Shown piece after piece: positions 6,805-13,689 of a stretch of DNA of 15,556 bases (its first letter is position 1; every line of letters starts with the position of its first letter). Under the pieces are notes generated by a model, which had not been told where the DNA came from, searched no databases, and saw only the letters and a program-made list of their open reading frames with translations. Source of the stretch: an uncultured Gemmatimonadota bacterium. Lineage in GTDB: Bacteria > Gemmatimonadota > Gemmatimonadetes > Gemmatimonadales > GWC2-71-9. The translations under genes and the position numbers were made by a program. The stretch lies in NCBI GenBank assembly GCA_946480845.1, contig CAMLLJ010000033.1, positions 1 to 15,556 on the forward strand, read 5' to 3'.

Positions 6805-7698
6805 TCAGGCGACGAGATCGCGCAGCCGGTCGCCGGTCTCCCCCTCGCGGAGGCGCAGGAGCGCGCGGTCCCGGAGCTGGCGGATCCGCTCGCGCGTCAC
6901 CCCCATCATGCGGCCGATCTCCTCCAGGGTGCGGCTGTTGCCGTCGTCGAGGCCGAAGTAGAGCCGGAGCACCTTGGCATCGCGGGCCGGCAGCACGGCA
7001 AGTGCGGCCTCGATGTCCTGGGTCTGGCTGTTGGCCATCGTGGACATGTCGGTGCTTTCCTGCTCGCCCGACGTGAACCGCTCGATCCGCTCGTTGCCGT
7101 CGCCGTCCCGGGTGGGATGGTCGAGCCGCACCGCTTCGGCGTTGAGCGCGCTCAGGCTGCGCACCGCCTCGACGGTGAGCCCCGTGGCGCGCGCCAGCTC
7201 CTCGGTGGTGGGCATGCGCCCGAGCCGGTCCTTGAGCAGCGTGGTGGTGCGCCCGAGGCGGCTCAGGTCCGCCGTGCGGTTGAGCGGCACCCGGACCGGG
7301 CGCCCATGGCGGGCGATGGCCGCCTGCACCGCCTGACGGATCCACCAGACAGCGTACGAGATGAACTTGACCCCGCGGTCAGGGTCGAACTTCCGCGCAG
7401 CCGTCATCAGCCCGAGGTTGCCTTCGCCGATCAGGTCGACGAGGGGCACCCCGCGGTTCTGGAACTTCTTGGCCACCGAGACGACGAAGCGCACATTGTG
7501 ACGGGCGAGCTTCTCCTGGGCCGCGATACTGCCGCGGAAGGCCTTCCGGGCCAGCTCCATCTCCTCCTCACGGCTGAGGAGGGGCACTCGGCTGATTTCA
7601 TCCAGGTAGAGGTCAAGACTTTCACGGCCTTCATCGACCGCACGAGCGATCGGGGCGGGCCGGACGGGACGACGCTTGGCACGTCCTTTCATCGCCAC
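6805..7698 (-). CDS. RpoD/RpoS-type sigma-70 factor (short form lacking region 1.1)
   Basis: A 297-residue group 1/2 sigma-70 factor that would direct RNA polymerase to -35/-10 promoters. After a basic N-terminus come region 1.2 (LDLYLDEISRVPLLSREEE, about 28-46), region 2 with the core-binding and -10 recognition helices (NVRFVVSVAKKFQNRG, DLIGEGNLGLM, FDPDRGVKFISYAVWWIRQAV, about 68-124), region 3 (about 138-200) and region 4 with the -35-binding helix-turn-helix (TLEEIGRMMGVTRERIRQLRDRAL, about 257-280). There is no region 1.1 or long non-conserved insert, so it resembles the short primary sigma of Bacteroidota or a stationary-phase-type factor. GTG at 7698 is chosen because AGGAGG lies 7 bases upstream; GTG 7704 is only 1 base from it and ATG 7692 is 13. 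The gene has its own promoter and terminator, so it is monocistronic. Confidence 0.95.
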   Translation of the reverse strand: MAMKGRAKRRPVRPAPIARAVDEGRESLDLYLDEISRVPLLSREEEMELARKAFRGSIAAQEKLARHNVRFVVSVAKKFQNRGVPLVDLIGEGNLGLMTAARKFDPDRGVKFISYAVWWIRQAVQAAIARHGRPVRVPLNRTADLSRLGRTTTLLKDRLGRMPTTEELARATGLTVEAVRSLSALNAEAVRLDHPTRDGDGNERIERFTSGEQESTDMSTMANSQTQDIEAALAVLPARDAKVLRLYFGLDDGNSRTLEEIGRMMGVTRERIRQLRDRALLRLREGETGDRLRDLVA

Positions 7699-7705
7699 GC
7701 TCACG

Positions 7706-7711
7706 CCTCCT
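7706..7711 (-). promoter_or_regulatory. Consensus ribosome binding site deciding the sigma-factor start
   Basis: The minus strand reads AGGAGG, and three in-frame starts follow within 20 bases. Only GTG 7698 has optimal (7-base) spacing. Confidence 0.75.
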
Positions 7712-7773
7712 AGGAAGACTTACGTCGATACGGCGCCACAGGAAACCCTTGACGCCTGTCGCACAAGTTGGAC

Positions 7774-7802
7774 AATATACTGGCTAAACCTCATAAAATC
7801 AA
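7774..7802 (-). promoter_or_regulatory. Sigma-70 promoter of the sigma-factor gene
   Basis: On the minus strand, TTGATT (7802-7797) and TATATT (7779-7774) are separated by exactly 17 bases. The -10 matches consensus at 5 of 6 positions and the -35 at 4 of 6. The surrounding 60 bases are AT-rich against a very GC-rich background. Transcription would start near 7767, giving a leader of about 70 bases before GTG 7698. This is the best promoter in the window. Confidence 0.8.
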
Positions 7803-7811
7803 CGGTTTAGC
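7783..7811. repeat. Inverted repeat across the sigma-gene promoter, candidate operator
   Basis: GCTAAACC (7783-7790) and GGTTTAGC (7804-7811) are perfect inverted 8-mers separated by 13 bases. The pair covers the -35 hexamer and half of the promoter spacer. Its outer arm also forms a 10-base perfect palindrome, TTTAGCTAAA (7806-7815). Binding here would block RNA polymerase, so a repressor site is the simplest reading. I do not recognise the motif as belonging to a specific regulator. Confidence 0.55.
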
Positions 7812-7840
7812 TAAAACGATACAGGTGAGGCAGTTAGCCG

Positions 7841-8602
7841 TCACCGGGCTGGAGAGGCGTCCGGGAAACGCTCTGCACCCCGTTCCGGTTCCCAAAAAAC
7901 AGCGGGGCGGCTCCCCTGCCGGAGAGCCGCCCCGCCCGCCCCATACCCCCCGCAGTTCGCCGGGCCGGTCAGCCCCCCCGGCGTCCCGGTGATGGTGGGC
8001 GTTGCGCCGGTGGCCCGGTCCACCAGTTCCATGGTGCTGTTGTCCAGGGTATTGGTCATCTTCACGAGCCCGAAGGGGGCCTCATTCGAGACCCAGAAGT
8101 CGGCGCCGGCCTGGGCGCTCCGGAAGTGCTTGGTCCGGAAGGTCCCGGCACGGACGGTGACCTGCTCGTCCCCTACCAGCTGGGCCGCCTGGCAGCCCTC
8201 GGCGATCGACTTGTGCAGCCGGGGCAGCTCCTGGTCGCGGGCCCGGAGCAGCAGATCGGGGCCCAGCTGGACGACCTGGCCGTTCATGCCCTTGAGCACG
8301 GCGTCCTCGACCTGGGACGTCGCGTAGGGGTAGCCGGGGACGAGCAGCCGGGAAACCATGGTCCCGGCGCCGCCGTTGACCCGGGTCTCGAACCAGACGA
8401 GCTGCTTCTCCCGGCGGGCCTCGGCGTCGGTCACGGCGAACCGGACGCCGAGATCGGCGCTGCCGGGCACGCGGACCACGTATTCGCTCCAGCCGCCCAC
8501 GGACGGGGCCTTCACATACCCGCCGCACGCGCCCTGGGCGCTCGCGGCTCCCGGGATGGCGGCGAGCGCCGCAAGGAAGCCTGCCGTCAGGATCGTGCGC
8601 AT
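7841..8602 (-). CDS. Secreted protein of unknown function; reading frame runs through a terminator
   Basis: About 253 residues. An N-terminal signal peptide (residues 1-22, cleavage after ASA) predicts export. The mature protein starts near QGACGGYV and has a mixed beta-rich look (LVWFETRVNGGAG, then SRLLVPG, then FWVSNEAPFGLVKM); I recognise no domain with confidence. ATG 8602 is chosen because it starts the signal peptide and follows GGAG by 6 bases. It begins 28 bases after pntB, so it is probably the last gene of the pnt operon. The last 43 or so residues are suspicious: they are encoded across the 12-bp terminator stem and its U-tract, and the stop lies about 50 bases beyond the expected transcript end. 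With one base fewer in the G7 run at 7973-7979 the frame would instead stop at 7969, just before the hairpin, giving 210 residues. A single-base frameshift is therefore likely. Confidence 0.75.
   Translation of the reverse strand: MRTILTAGFLAALAAIPGAASAQGACGGYVKAPSVGGWSEYVVRVPGSADLGVRFAVTDAEARREKQLVWFETRVNGGAGTMVSRLLVPGYPYATSQVEDAVLKGMNGQVVQLGPDLLLRARDQELPRLHKSIAEGCQAAQLVGDEQVTVRAGTFRTKHFRSAQAGADFWVSNEAPFGLVKMTNTLDNSTMELVDRATGATPTITGTPGGLTGPANCGGYGAGGAALRQGSRPAVFWEPERGAERFPDASPAR
7894..7935 (-). terminator. Very strong rho-independent terminator ending the dehydrogenase-pnt operon
   Basis: A perfect 12-bp GC-rich stem (7902-7913 with 7924-7935) has a 10-base loop. On the minus strand it is followed by TG and then TTTTTT (7899-7894). 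It lies inside the nominal 3' end of the secreted-protein reading frame. Confidence 0.9.
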
Positions 8603-8630
8603 CGGTCGCTCCACTCCGTCGTAGTTGGCG

Positions 8631-10028
8631 TCATGCCAGTGTCTTGAGCTCGGTCACCAGCTTGCCCAGCGACGCCTTGGCGTCGCCGAACAGCATCGAG
8701 GTTTTGGGGTTGTAGAACAGCTCGTTCTCGATGCCTGCAAAACCCGAGCCCATCCCGCGCTTCAGCACGATTACGCTCTGCGCATGGTCGGCGTTGAGGA
8801 TCGGCATGCCGTAGATGGGGCTCCCGGGGTCGGTCCGGGCCGCCGGATTGACCACGTCGTTGGCGCCGATCACCAGCGCGACGTCGGCCCGGTCGAACTC
8901 CCCGTTGATCGCGTCCATGTCGAAGAGTTTCTCGTAGGGGACATTGGCCTCCGCCAGGAGGACATTCATGTGTCCCGGCATCCGGCCGGCCACCGGATGG
9001 ATCGCGTACTTGACCTCCCCGCCGCGCTTCTCGATCTGGTCCGCCAGCTCGCGGACCAGGTGCTGCGCCTGGGCCACCGCGAGCCCGTATCCCGGCACCA
9101 CGATGACCGACCGCGCATAGCCGAGCTGGACCGCCGCGTCCTCCGCGGAGACCTGGCGGACGGTGAGTCCCTCGGCCGACTTGCCGCTGGCCACGGCGCC
9201 GCCGCCGCCGCCGAAGGCGCCGAAGAGGACGTTGGTGAGCGAGCGGTTCATCGCCCGGCACATGATCTGGCTCAGGATGATGCCCGAGGAGCCGACCAGG
9301 GCGCCCGAGATGATCAGGACGTCGTTGCGGATGACGAACCCGGTCATCGCCGCCGCAATGCCCGAATAGGAGTTGAGCAGCGAGATCACCACCGGCATGT
9401 CGGCGCCGCCGATGGGAATGACCAGCAGCACGCCGAGCAGGAGGGAGAGCGCGCAGACCGCATAGAACGGCCAGAGCAGCGATTCCGGCGTGGCGACCTG
9501 GTAGATGCTGAGCGCGACGATGGCGAGGAAGATCGTGGCGTTGAGCGCCTGGAGGCCGGGAAAGGTGATCGGCTTCCCGGAGAGCAGCTCCTGCAGCTTG
9601 GCGAAGGCGACAATGCTGCCGGTGAGCGTGACCGCGCCGATGAGCAGGCTGAGCTGGATGGTGATCGAGGTGTCGAGCCCGAGGTTCTGGCCGACGAGCT
9701 CCGACTTGAGGAACTCGGCGCCGCCCACCAGCAGCGAGGCCCCGCCGCCGAACCCGTTGAGGAGCGCCACCATCTGCGGCATCGCGGTCATCTTCACCGC
9801 GCGCGCCATCCAGAGGCCGAGCGCCGACCCGACCACGAGCCCGGCGGCGATGACCGGGTAGCTGACGATGCCGCGGTCGAAGAGCGTCACCACCATGGCG
9901 ACGAGCATGCCGACGGCGGAGAGGCGGTTGCCGTTGACGGCCGTGCCCGGGCTGGAGAGGCGCTTGAGGCCGATGATGAAGCAGACCGCCGCCACCAGGT
10001 AGAGGATCTCCGCGAGCGCGCCGGGCAT
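8631..10028 (-). CDS. pntB: NAD(P) transhydrogenase subunit beta
   Basis: 465 residues, normal length for PntB. It forms the membrane domain II half and the NADP(H)-binding domain III of the proton-translocating transhydrogenase, which moves hydride between NADH and NADP+ using the proton gradient. Residues 1-260 carry the membrane helices (MPQMVALLNGFGGGASLLVG at 83-102). Residues about 290-465 form domain III, with VPGYGLAVAQAQ (311-322), IGANDVVNPAARTDPGSPIYGMP (about 387-409), KRGMGSGFAGIENELF (423-438) and FGDAK (447-451). The position of the E. coli proton-channel His91 is Asn91 here. The ATG shares one base with the pntAB stop (TGATG) and has GGAGG 7 bases upstream. The identification is secure. 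Confidence 0.97.
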   Translation of the reverse strand: MPGALAEILYLVAAVCFIIGLKRLSSPGTAVNGNRLSAVGMLVAMVVTLFDRGIVSYPVIAAGLVVGSALGLWMARAVKMTAMPQMVALLNGFGGGASLLVGGAEFLKSELVGQNLGLDTSITIQLSLLIGAVTLTGSIVAFAKLQELLSGKPITFPGLQALNATIFLAIVALSIYQVATPESLLWPFYAVCALSLLLGVLLVIPIGGADMPVVISLLNSYSGIAAAMTGFVIRNDVLIISGALVGSSGIILSQIMCRAMNRSLTNVLFGAFGGGGGAVASGKSAEGLTVRQVSAEDAAVQLGYARSVIVVPGYGLAVAQAQHLVRELADQIEKRGGEVKYAIHPVAGRMPGHMNVLLAEANVPYEKLFDMDAINGEFDRADVALVIGANDVVNPAARTDPGSPIYGMPILNADHAQSVIVLKRGMGSGFAGIENELFYNPKTSMLFGDAKASLGKLVTELKTLA

Positions 10029-10321
10029 CAGCGGGCCTCCGGCTTGCGGCGGAACATCTGCAGCATGCGGTCGGTGACCGCGTAGCCGCCCACCACGTTC
10101 ATCATCCCGAACACCACCGCGAGGAAGCCGAGCACGGCCGAGATCCAGCCGTGGCCGCCGCCCGCCACGATCATGGCGCCGACGACGGTGATCCCGCTGA
10201 TCGCGTTGGCGCCGGACATGAGCGGCGTGTGCAGCGTGGTCGGCACCCGGTTGATCAGCTCGACCCCGAGGAAGGTGGCCAGCGTGAAGATCACGATGCC
10301 GCCGATGAGCGTCTCAAGCAT
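10028..10321 (-). CDS. pntAB: NAD(P) transhydrogenase subunit alpha, membrane part (PntAB/alpha2)
   Basis: 97 residues that correspond to the C-terminal membrane domain of the alpha subunit in bacteria where alpha is split. Two or three helices are visible (about 5-20, 38-56, 58-76). The conserved segment TTLHTPLMSGANAISGI (28-44) carries H31, and VVFGMMNVVGGYAVTDRML (69-87) matches the family end. It assembles with PntB helices to form the proton channel. The ATG lies inside the end of pntAA (8-base overlap ATGCTTGA), and its stop shares one base with the pntB start, so the three subunits are tightly coupled. Confidence 0.95.
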   Translation of the reverse strand: MLETLIGGIVIFTLATFLGVELINRVPTTLHTPLMSGANAISGITVVGAMIVAGGGHGWISAVLGFLAVVFGMMNVVGGYAVTDRMLQMFRRKPEAR

Positions 10322-11426
10322 CCTGTTTCCCCCGCACGGTCCCGCCGTGCACGGCGCAGGTGGGACCGATGATCGGATCGGCGAGGTCCACCGCCAGCGC
10401 GCCGTCCCGGGTGGCGTACTCGATGAAGCTCTGCACGTTCCGGCTGTACATCTGGCTGGCGTGGTAGGGGAGCGTGGCCGCCAGGTTGACGGGCCCGAGG
10501 ATGCTGATGCCGTGCGCCATCACCGTCTCGCCCGCGCGGGTCAGCTCGCAGTTGCCGCCGCTCTCCGCGGCGAGGTCCACGATCACGCTGCCGGGCTTCA
10601 TCGAGCGCACCATCGCGTCGGTGATGATGCGCGGCGCCGGCCGCCCCGGGATCTGTGCCGTGGTGACGACCAGGTCCATGTCGCGCACGTGCTTCGCGAC
10701 CGCCTCGCCGACCAGCCGCTGCTGGTCAGCGGCCAGCTCGCGCGCGTAGCCGCCGGCAGCCTCGGCCTCGGCGGAGACCGCCGCCGCCTCGACGAAGGTG
10801 GCGCCCAGGCTCTGCACCTGCTCCTTCACGACCGGCCGCACGTCGAAGGCCGAGACCATCGCCCCCAGCCGGCGCGCGGTGGCGATCGCCTGCAGGCCGG
10901 CCACGCCGGCGCCGACGACGAGCACCCGCGCCGGCGGGATGCTGCCGGCGGCGGGGGTGAGCATGGGGAGGACGCGGGGCCGCTCGACGGCCCCGAGGAG
11001 CACCGCCTTGTAGCCGGCCACCGTGGCCTGCGAGGAGAGGGCGTCCATCGACTGCGCGCGCGTGATGCGCGGCACCAGCTCCATCGCGAAGGCCGTGAGG
11101 CCCCGCGCCGCGAGCTGACCGAGGTGCGCCGCGCCCGGCCCGGGGTTGAGGAACCCGATCAGCACCGCCCCGGCAGGCAGGGTGTCCACGGGCAGCGACG
11201 CCGGCTGCACCGCGGCGATCACCTGCGCGCTTTCGAAGAGCCCGGGCGACGGCGCGAGCGAGGCGCCGGCGGCAGCATACGCCTCGTCGGTGAAGCCAGC
11301 CGCTGCACCTGCCCCCGGCTCGACCACGACGTCGTGTCCCGCCTTCACCAGCCGGCCCGCGCCATCGGGGACGAGGGCCACGCGCCGTTCGCCGGGCGTG
11401 GTTTCCTTCGGCACTGCAATGCGCAT
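10314..11426 (-). CDS. pntAA: NAD(P) transhydrogenase subunit alpha, NAD(H)-binding part (PntAA/alpha1)
   Basis: 370 residues forming soluble domain I, an alanine-dehydrogenase-like fold that binds NAD(H). Evidence includes the N-terminal MRIAVPKET and ERRVALVP, the RQD loop PRITRAQSMDALSSQ (119-133; R120, Q125, D128), the nucleotide-binding VGAGVAGLQA (171-180), FDVRPVVKEQVQSLGATFVE, VTTAQIPGRPAPRIIT, and MKPGSVIVDLAAESGGNCE. The ATG at 11426 has GGAG at 7-base spacing. It starts 32 bases after the six-helix membrane-protein gene, which suggests one transcript, and overlaps pntAB by 8 bases. The alpha subunit is split into two genes, as in Rhodospirillum and Thermus, rather than fused as in E. 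coli. Confidence 0.96.
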   Translation of the reverse strand: MRIAVPKETTPGERRVALVPDGAGRLVKAGHDVVVEPGAGAAAGFTDEAYAAAGASLAPSPGLFESAQVIAAVQPASLPVDTLPAGAVLIGFLNPGPGAAHLGQLAARGLTAFAMELVPRITRAQSMDALSSQATVAGYKAVLLGAVERPRVLPMLTPAAGSIPPARVLVVGAGVAGLQAIATARRLGAMVSAFDVRPVVKEQVQSLGATFVEAAAVSAEAEAAGGYARELAADQQRLVGEAVAKHVRDMDLVVTTAQIPGRPAPRIITDAMVRSMKPGSVIVDLAAESGGNCELTRAGETVMAHGISILGPVNLAATLPYHASQMYSRNVQSFIEYATRDGALAVDLADPIIGPTCAVHGGTVRGKQDA

Positions 11427-11458
11427 CAGCCGGCTCCGGGAGGGAATGTCGCCGGAAT

Positions 11459-12181
11459 CTACGGCACGCCGCCCGGCGCCGCACCTCTCGCGCCGCCGTG
11501 CAGCTCGACCTCGACCCGGCCGTCGCGCCGCGCCAGGTAATCGAGCAGCGCGTAGATGAACAGCACGACCGCAGACATCTCGGCGAGCTCCTCGAGCGTA
11601 TAGAGGACCACCACGGGCAGGGTGCCGCGACCGACGCGGTCCATCACCATGCCGCCCGCCATCTCCAGGACCAGCGCGCCCCCGACGTAGAGCAGGCCGG
11701 AGGCCACGAACAGCCGCGCGGTCCGCGTCGGGAGGCGCCTGAGGAAGCGCGCGTAGGCCGCCACGAACGCGAGGCCGGCCATCCCGTACGGAACCACCCA
11801 TGCCCAGTACAGCAGGCCGTCGTTGCCGAAGTGCGCGCGCAGGGGGTTCAGCATCTCGTGGATCTCGGCCGCCTCGTCGGCGGAGAGGAAGACGAACACC
11901 GCGGCGAGCACGGCCCAATGGCGGCGGCCAGTGCCCGGGCCCTCGGGCGTGGTCCGCCAGATCACGGCGAGCACGGCCGCGGCGGCAAGCAGCAGCGCCG
12001 CGGAGAACCACGCCGGCAGGTTGGCCTCGCCGTTCAGGTTGAGCAGCGGCCGGAGACCGAGCTGGCGGTCGTACCCGAGCCTGTAGTGGACCGCGGCGGT
12101 GGCGAGGTGGCCGGCGGCGAGTGCCGCCACGCACCCCGCGAGCAGCCAGGCGGTCGGCCCGGCGCCGAGACGGAGGATCAC
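11459..12181 (-). CDS. Six-helix membrane protein with conserved acidic motifs, unknown function
   Basis: 240 residues with about six membrane helices (10-30, 56-75, 88-101, 123-145, 157-178, 190-216). Notable motifs are NLNGEANLPAWFSAALLL (48-65), the helix-end FLSADEAAEIHEML (98-111) and a later YTLEELAEMSAVVLF (194-208). From memory, a widespread uncharacterised membrane-protein family shares a GE-N-P-W segment, a DE-x4-HE motif and a late YT-EE-xEM motif, so these positions are probably functional; a bound metal or cofactor is possible but unproven. The start is GTG at 12181, overlapping the stop of the sorbosone-dehydrogenase-like gene (GTGA), and the gene ends 32 bases before pntAA. The membrane-protein call is firm; the function is unknown. 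Confidence 0.8.
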   Translation of the reverse strand: MILRLGAGPTAWLLAGCVAALAAGHLATAAVHYRLGYDRQLGLRPLLNLNGEANLPAWFSAALLLAAAAVLAVIWRTTPEGPGTGRRHWAVLAAVFVFLSADEAAEIHEMLNPLRAHFGNDGLLYWAWVVPYGMAGLAFVAAYARFLRRLPTRTARLFVASGLLYVGGALVLEMAGGMVMDRVGRGTLPVVVLYTLEELAEMSAVVLFIYALLDYLARRDGRVEVELHGGARGAAPGGVP

Positions 12182-13443
12182 GCGCCGGTGGTCCGGCGGA
12201 CGATCCGCCAGATGGTGGCGTTCTTGTCCGCGGAGATGTAGAGCGATCCGTCCGGCGCGACGGCGACCCCCGTGGCGCGGAGCGCGGTGGGCCCGTCGCT
12301 CAGCGTGGCGAAGGTCTCGTACTCGCCCGTGGGCCGGCCGCCCTGGAACGGCGCGAAGACCACGCGGTAGCCCTCCTGCGGGAGCGGCGCGCGGTTCCAG
12401 GAGCCGTGGAACGCGATGAACGCGCCGCCGGCGTAGTGGTCGCCAGGTCCGCTGCCGGGGTTGAATGCCATCGAGATGGGCGCCCAGTGGCCGGGAAAGC
12501 CCATGAGCGGCGCCGTGCGGCCGGCGCAGCGGTCGGTGCGGGTGCCGTCGCCGCCGTACTCGGGCGCGAGCACCAGCCGCTTCGCGTCGCTGCTGAAATA
12601 GCAGTACGGCCAGCCGTAGTCACCGCCCCGCTCCACGCGGACGAAGATCTCGGCGGGATTGCTGGCGTTCACCTCGGCGCTGAATCCCCAGTTCTGCGCC
12701 AGCATGTCCATGCCGTGCACCACGGCGAACAGCGCGCCCGAGCCCGGCTCGACGGCGATCGCCATGGCGTTGCGCAGGCCGGTGGCGAAGCGGGTGCCGT
12801 CGGCGAACGTCTGCCCCGGCCGGCTTGCCGAAAAGGTCCAGATCCCCGCCCGGCGCTCGAGCTCAGTGCACGGATCGATGCCGGGGGAGCCGGCGCGGCG
12901 GTCGCCCTCCTGGCAGCTGTTGCTGCGCGAGCCGACGTTCACGTACATCACGTCGCCCGCGAACGCGATGCTCTTGGCCACGTGCCCCCCGTCGGCGGGG
13001 AGGCCCGCCACCACGGTCTCCGGTTCCCCCGCGGGCTCGAGCCGGCCGGGCTCGAGGCGCCAGCGCACGATCCGGTCGTTGAGCGCGAAGTAGAGGTATC
13101 CCTCGTGCAGGGCGACGTCGTTGCCGCCGCCCGGCCCGAACGACGCGCTGACGTCGGGGCTGCCGTCGCCGCTGGTATCGCGGAAGGCGCGCACGCCGCC
13201 CGCCTCGCCGCTCACCGCGGCGTAGAGATCGCCATTCTCCCCGACGGCCAGCTCGCGCACCGGTCCCACGGTGGCGGCGACGACGAGGGCGCAGTAGCCG
13301 TCGGGCAGCACGAGGCCGCCGTTGCCGGCGTCGCAGGCGGGCGACGTCGCGCCCGCGGTGCGGGCGGGACTGGTGGGCGCGGGCGGCGCGCCGGAGAGGC
13401 AGGCGCCGAGGGAACACAGCGCGAGGAGGGAGAGACGACGCAT
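12178..13443 (-). CDS. PQQ-dependent sugar (sorbosone/pyranose) dehydrogenase-like lipoprotein
   Basis: About 421 residues. Residues 1-15 form a lipoprotein signal ending at SLGAC (C15). The rest fits the soluble beta-propeller sorbosone/glucose dehydrogenase family, which oxidises sugars in the periplasm with PQQ and feeds electrons to the respiratory chain. Characteristic segments are [19 protein letters not shown] followed by [61 protein letters not shown], and [25 protein letters not shown] 13443 is chosen because it starts the signal sequence and follows GGGAG by 6 bases; the frame stays open further upstream without a signal. The stop overlaps the next gene by four bases. It probably heads the pnt operon. 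Specific substrate and PQQ use are inferred from family. Confidence 0.87.
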   Translation of the reverse strand: MRRLSLLALCSLGACLSGAPPAPTSPARTAGATSPACDAGNGGLVLPDGYCALVVAATVGPVRELAVGENGDLYAAVSGEAGGVRAFRDTSGDGSPDVSASFGPGGGNDVALHEGYLYFALNDRIVRWRLEPGRLEPAGEPETVVAGLPADGGHVAKSIAFAGDVMYVNVGSRSNSCQEGDRRAGSPGIDPCTELERRAGIWTFSASRPGQTFADGTRFATGLRNAMAIAVEPGSGALFAVVHGMDMLAQNWGFSAEVNASNPAEIFVRVERGGDYGWPYCYFSSDAKRLVLAPEYGGDGTRTDRCAGRTAPLMGFPGHWAPISMAFNPGSGPGDHYAGGAFIAFHGSWNRAPLPQEGYRVVFAPFQGGRPTGEYETFATLSDGPTALRATGVAVAPDGSLYISADKNATIWRIVRRTTGA

Positions 13444-13596
13444 GGAACGCTCCCGATGGTGAGAGGGAAATCCGGCCGCCGAGGCCGCGGCCGCCCTCGT
13501 ATCTAGCACCATTCCGGGGGGCGCACCATGACGCATGTCACCGTGCCCGCCGGCGGCAAGCGGGCCGTTTCCAGAGGGAAAATCGCCTCCGCCCTA

Positions 13597-13625
13597 TTGG
13601 CAATGGAGAGGGAGTTTCTTACTTT
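13597..13625 (+). promoter_or_regulatory. Candidate sigma-70 promoter of the SWIB gene
   Basis: TTGGCA (5 of 6 matches to the -35 consensus) is followed after 17 bases by TACTTT (TAnnnT, 3 of 6). Transcription would begin near 13632, leaving a leader of about 58 bases before ATG 13690. The 246-base gap 13444-13689 separates the divergent dehydrogenase and SWIB genes and holds no gene that I can support. Confidence 0.45.
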
Positions 13626-13689
13626 GTGAGCGGTCATGCTGGTGGTTTCCGCTGTATTCACTGCCCCTACCCTCTCAGGGAGAATCACG

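Noticed and set aside
7749..7781. A plus-strand TTGACG ... TATACT pair in the sigma-gene upstream region.
   Set aside because: The spacing is 21 bases, too long for a sigma-70 promoter, and no plus-strand gene follows.
7768..7992. A small plus-strand frame starting MDNILAKPHKINGLAKT in the sigma-gene promoter region.
   Set aside because: It begins inside the promoter and operator-like repeat, runs across the terminator stem and has no ribosome binding site; its N-terminal repetition only reflects the inverted repeat.
8625..10085. A 486-codon plus-strand frame opposite pntB.
   Set aside because: It is the antisense shadow of a well-identified transhydrogenase gene, with a charged low-complexity translation.
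13500..13528. A possible extended -10 (TGCTAGATA on the minus strand) upstream of the sorbosone-dehydrogenase-like gene.
   Set aside because: The hexamer matches consensus at only 3 of 6 positions and there is no usable -35; the operon promoter remains unidentified.
13671..13686. A CCCT-CTC-AGGG mini-hairpin overlapping the SWIB ribosome binding site.
   Set aside because: A 4-bp stem is too weak to claim regulation.
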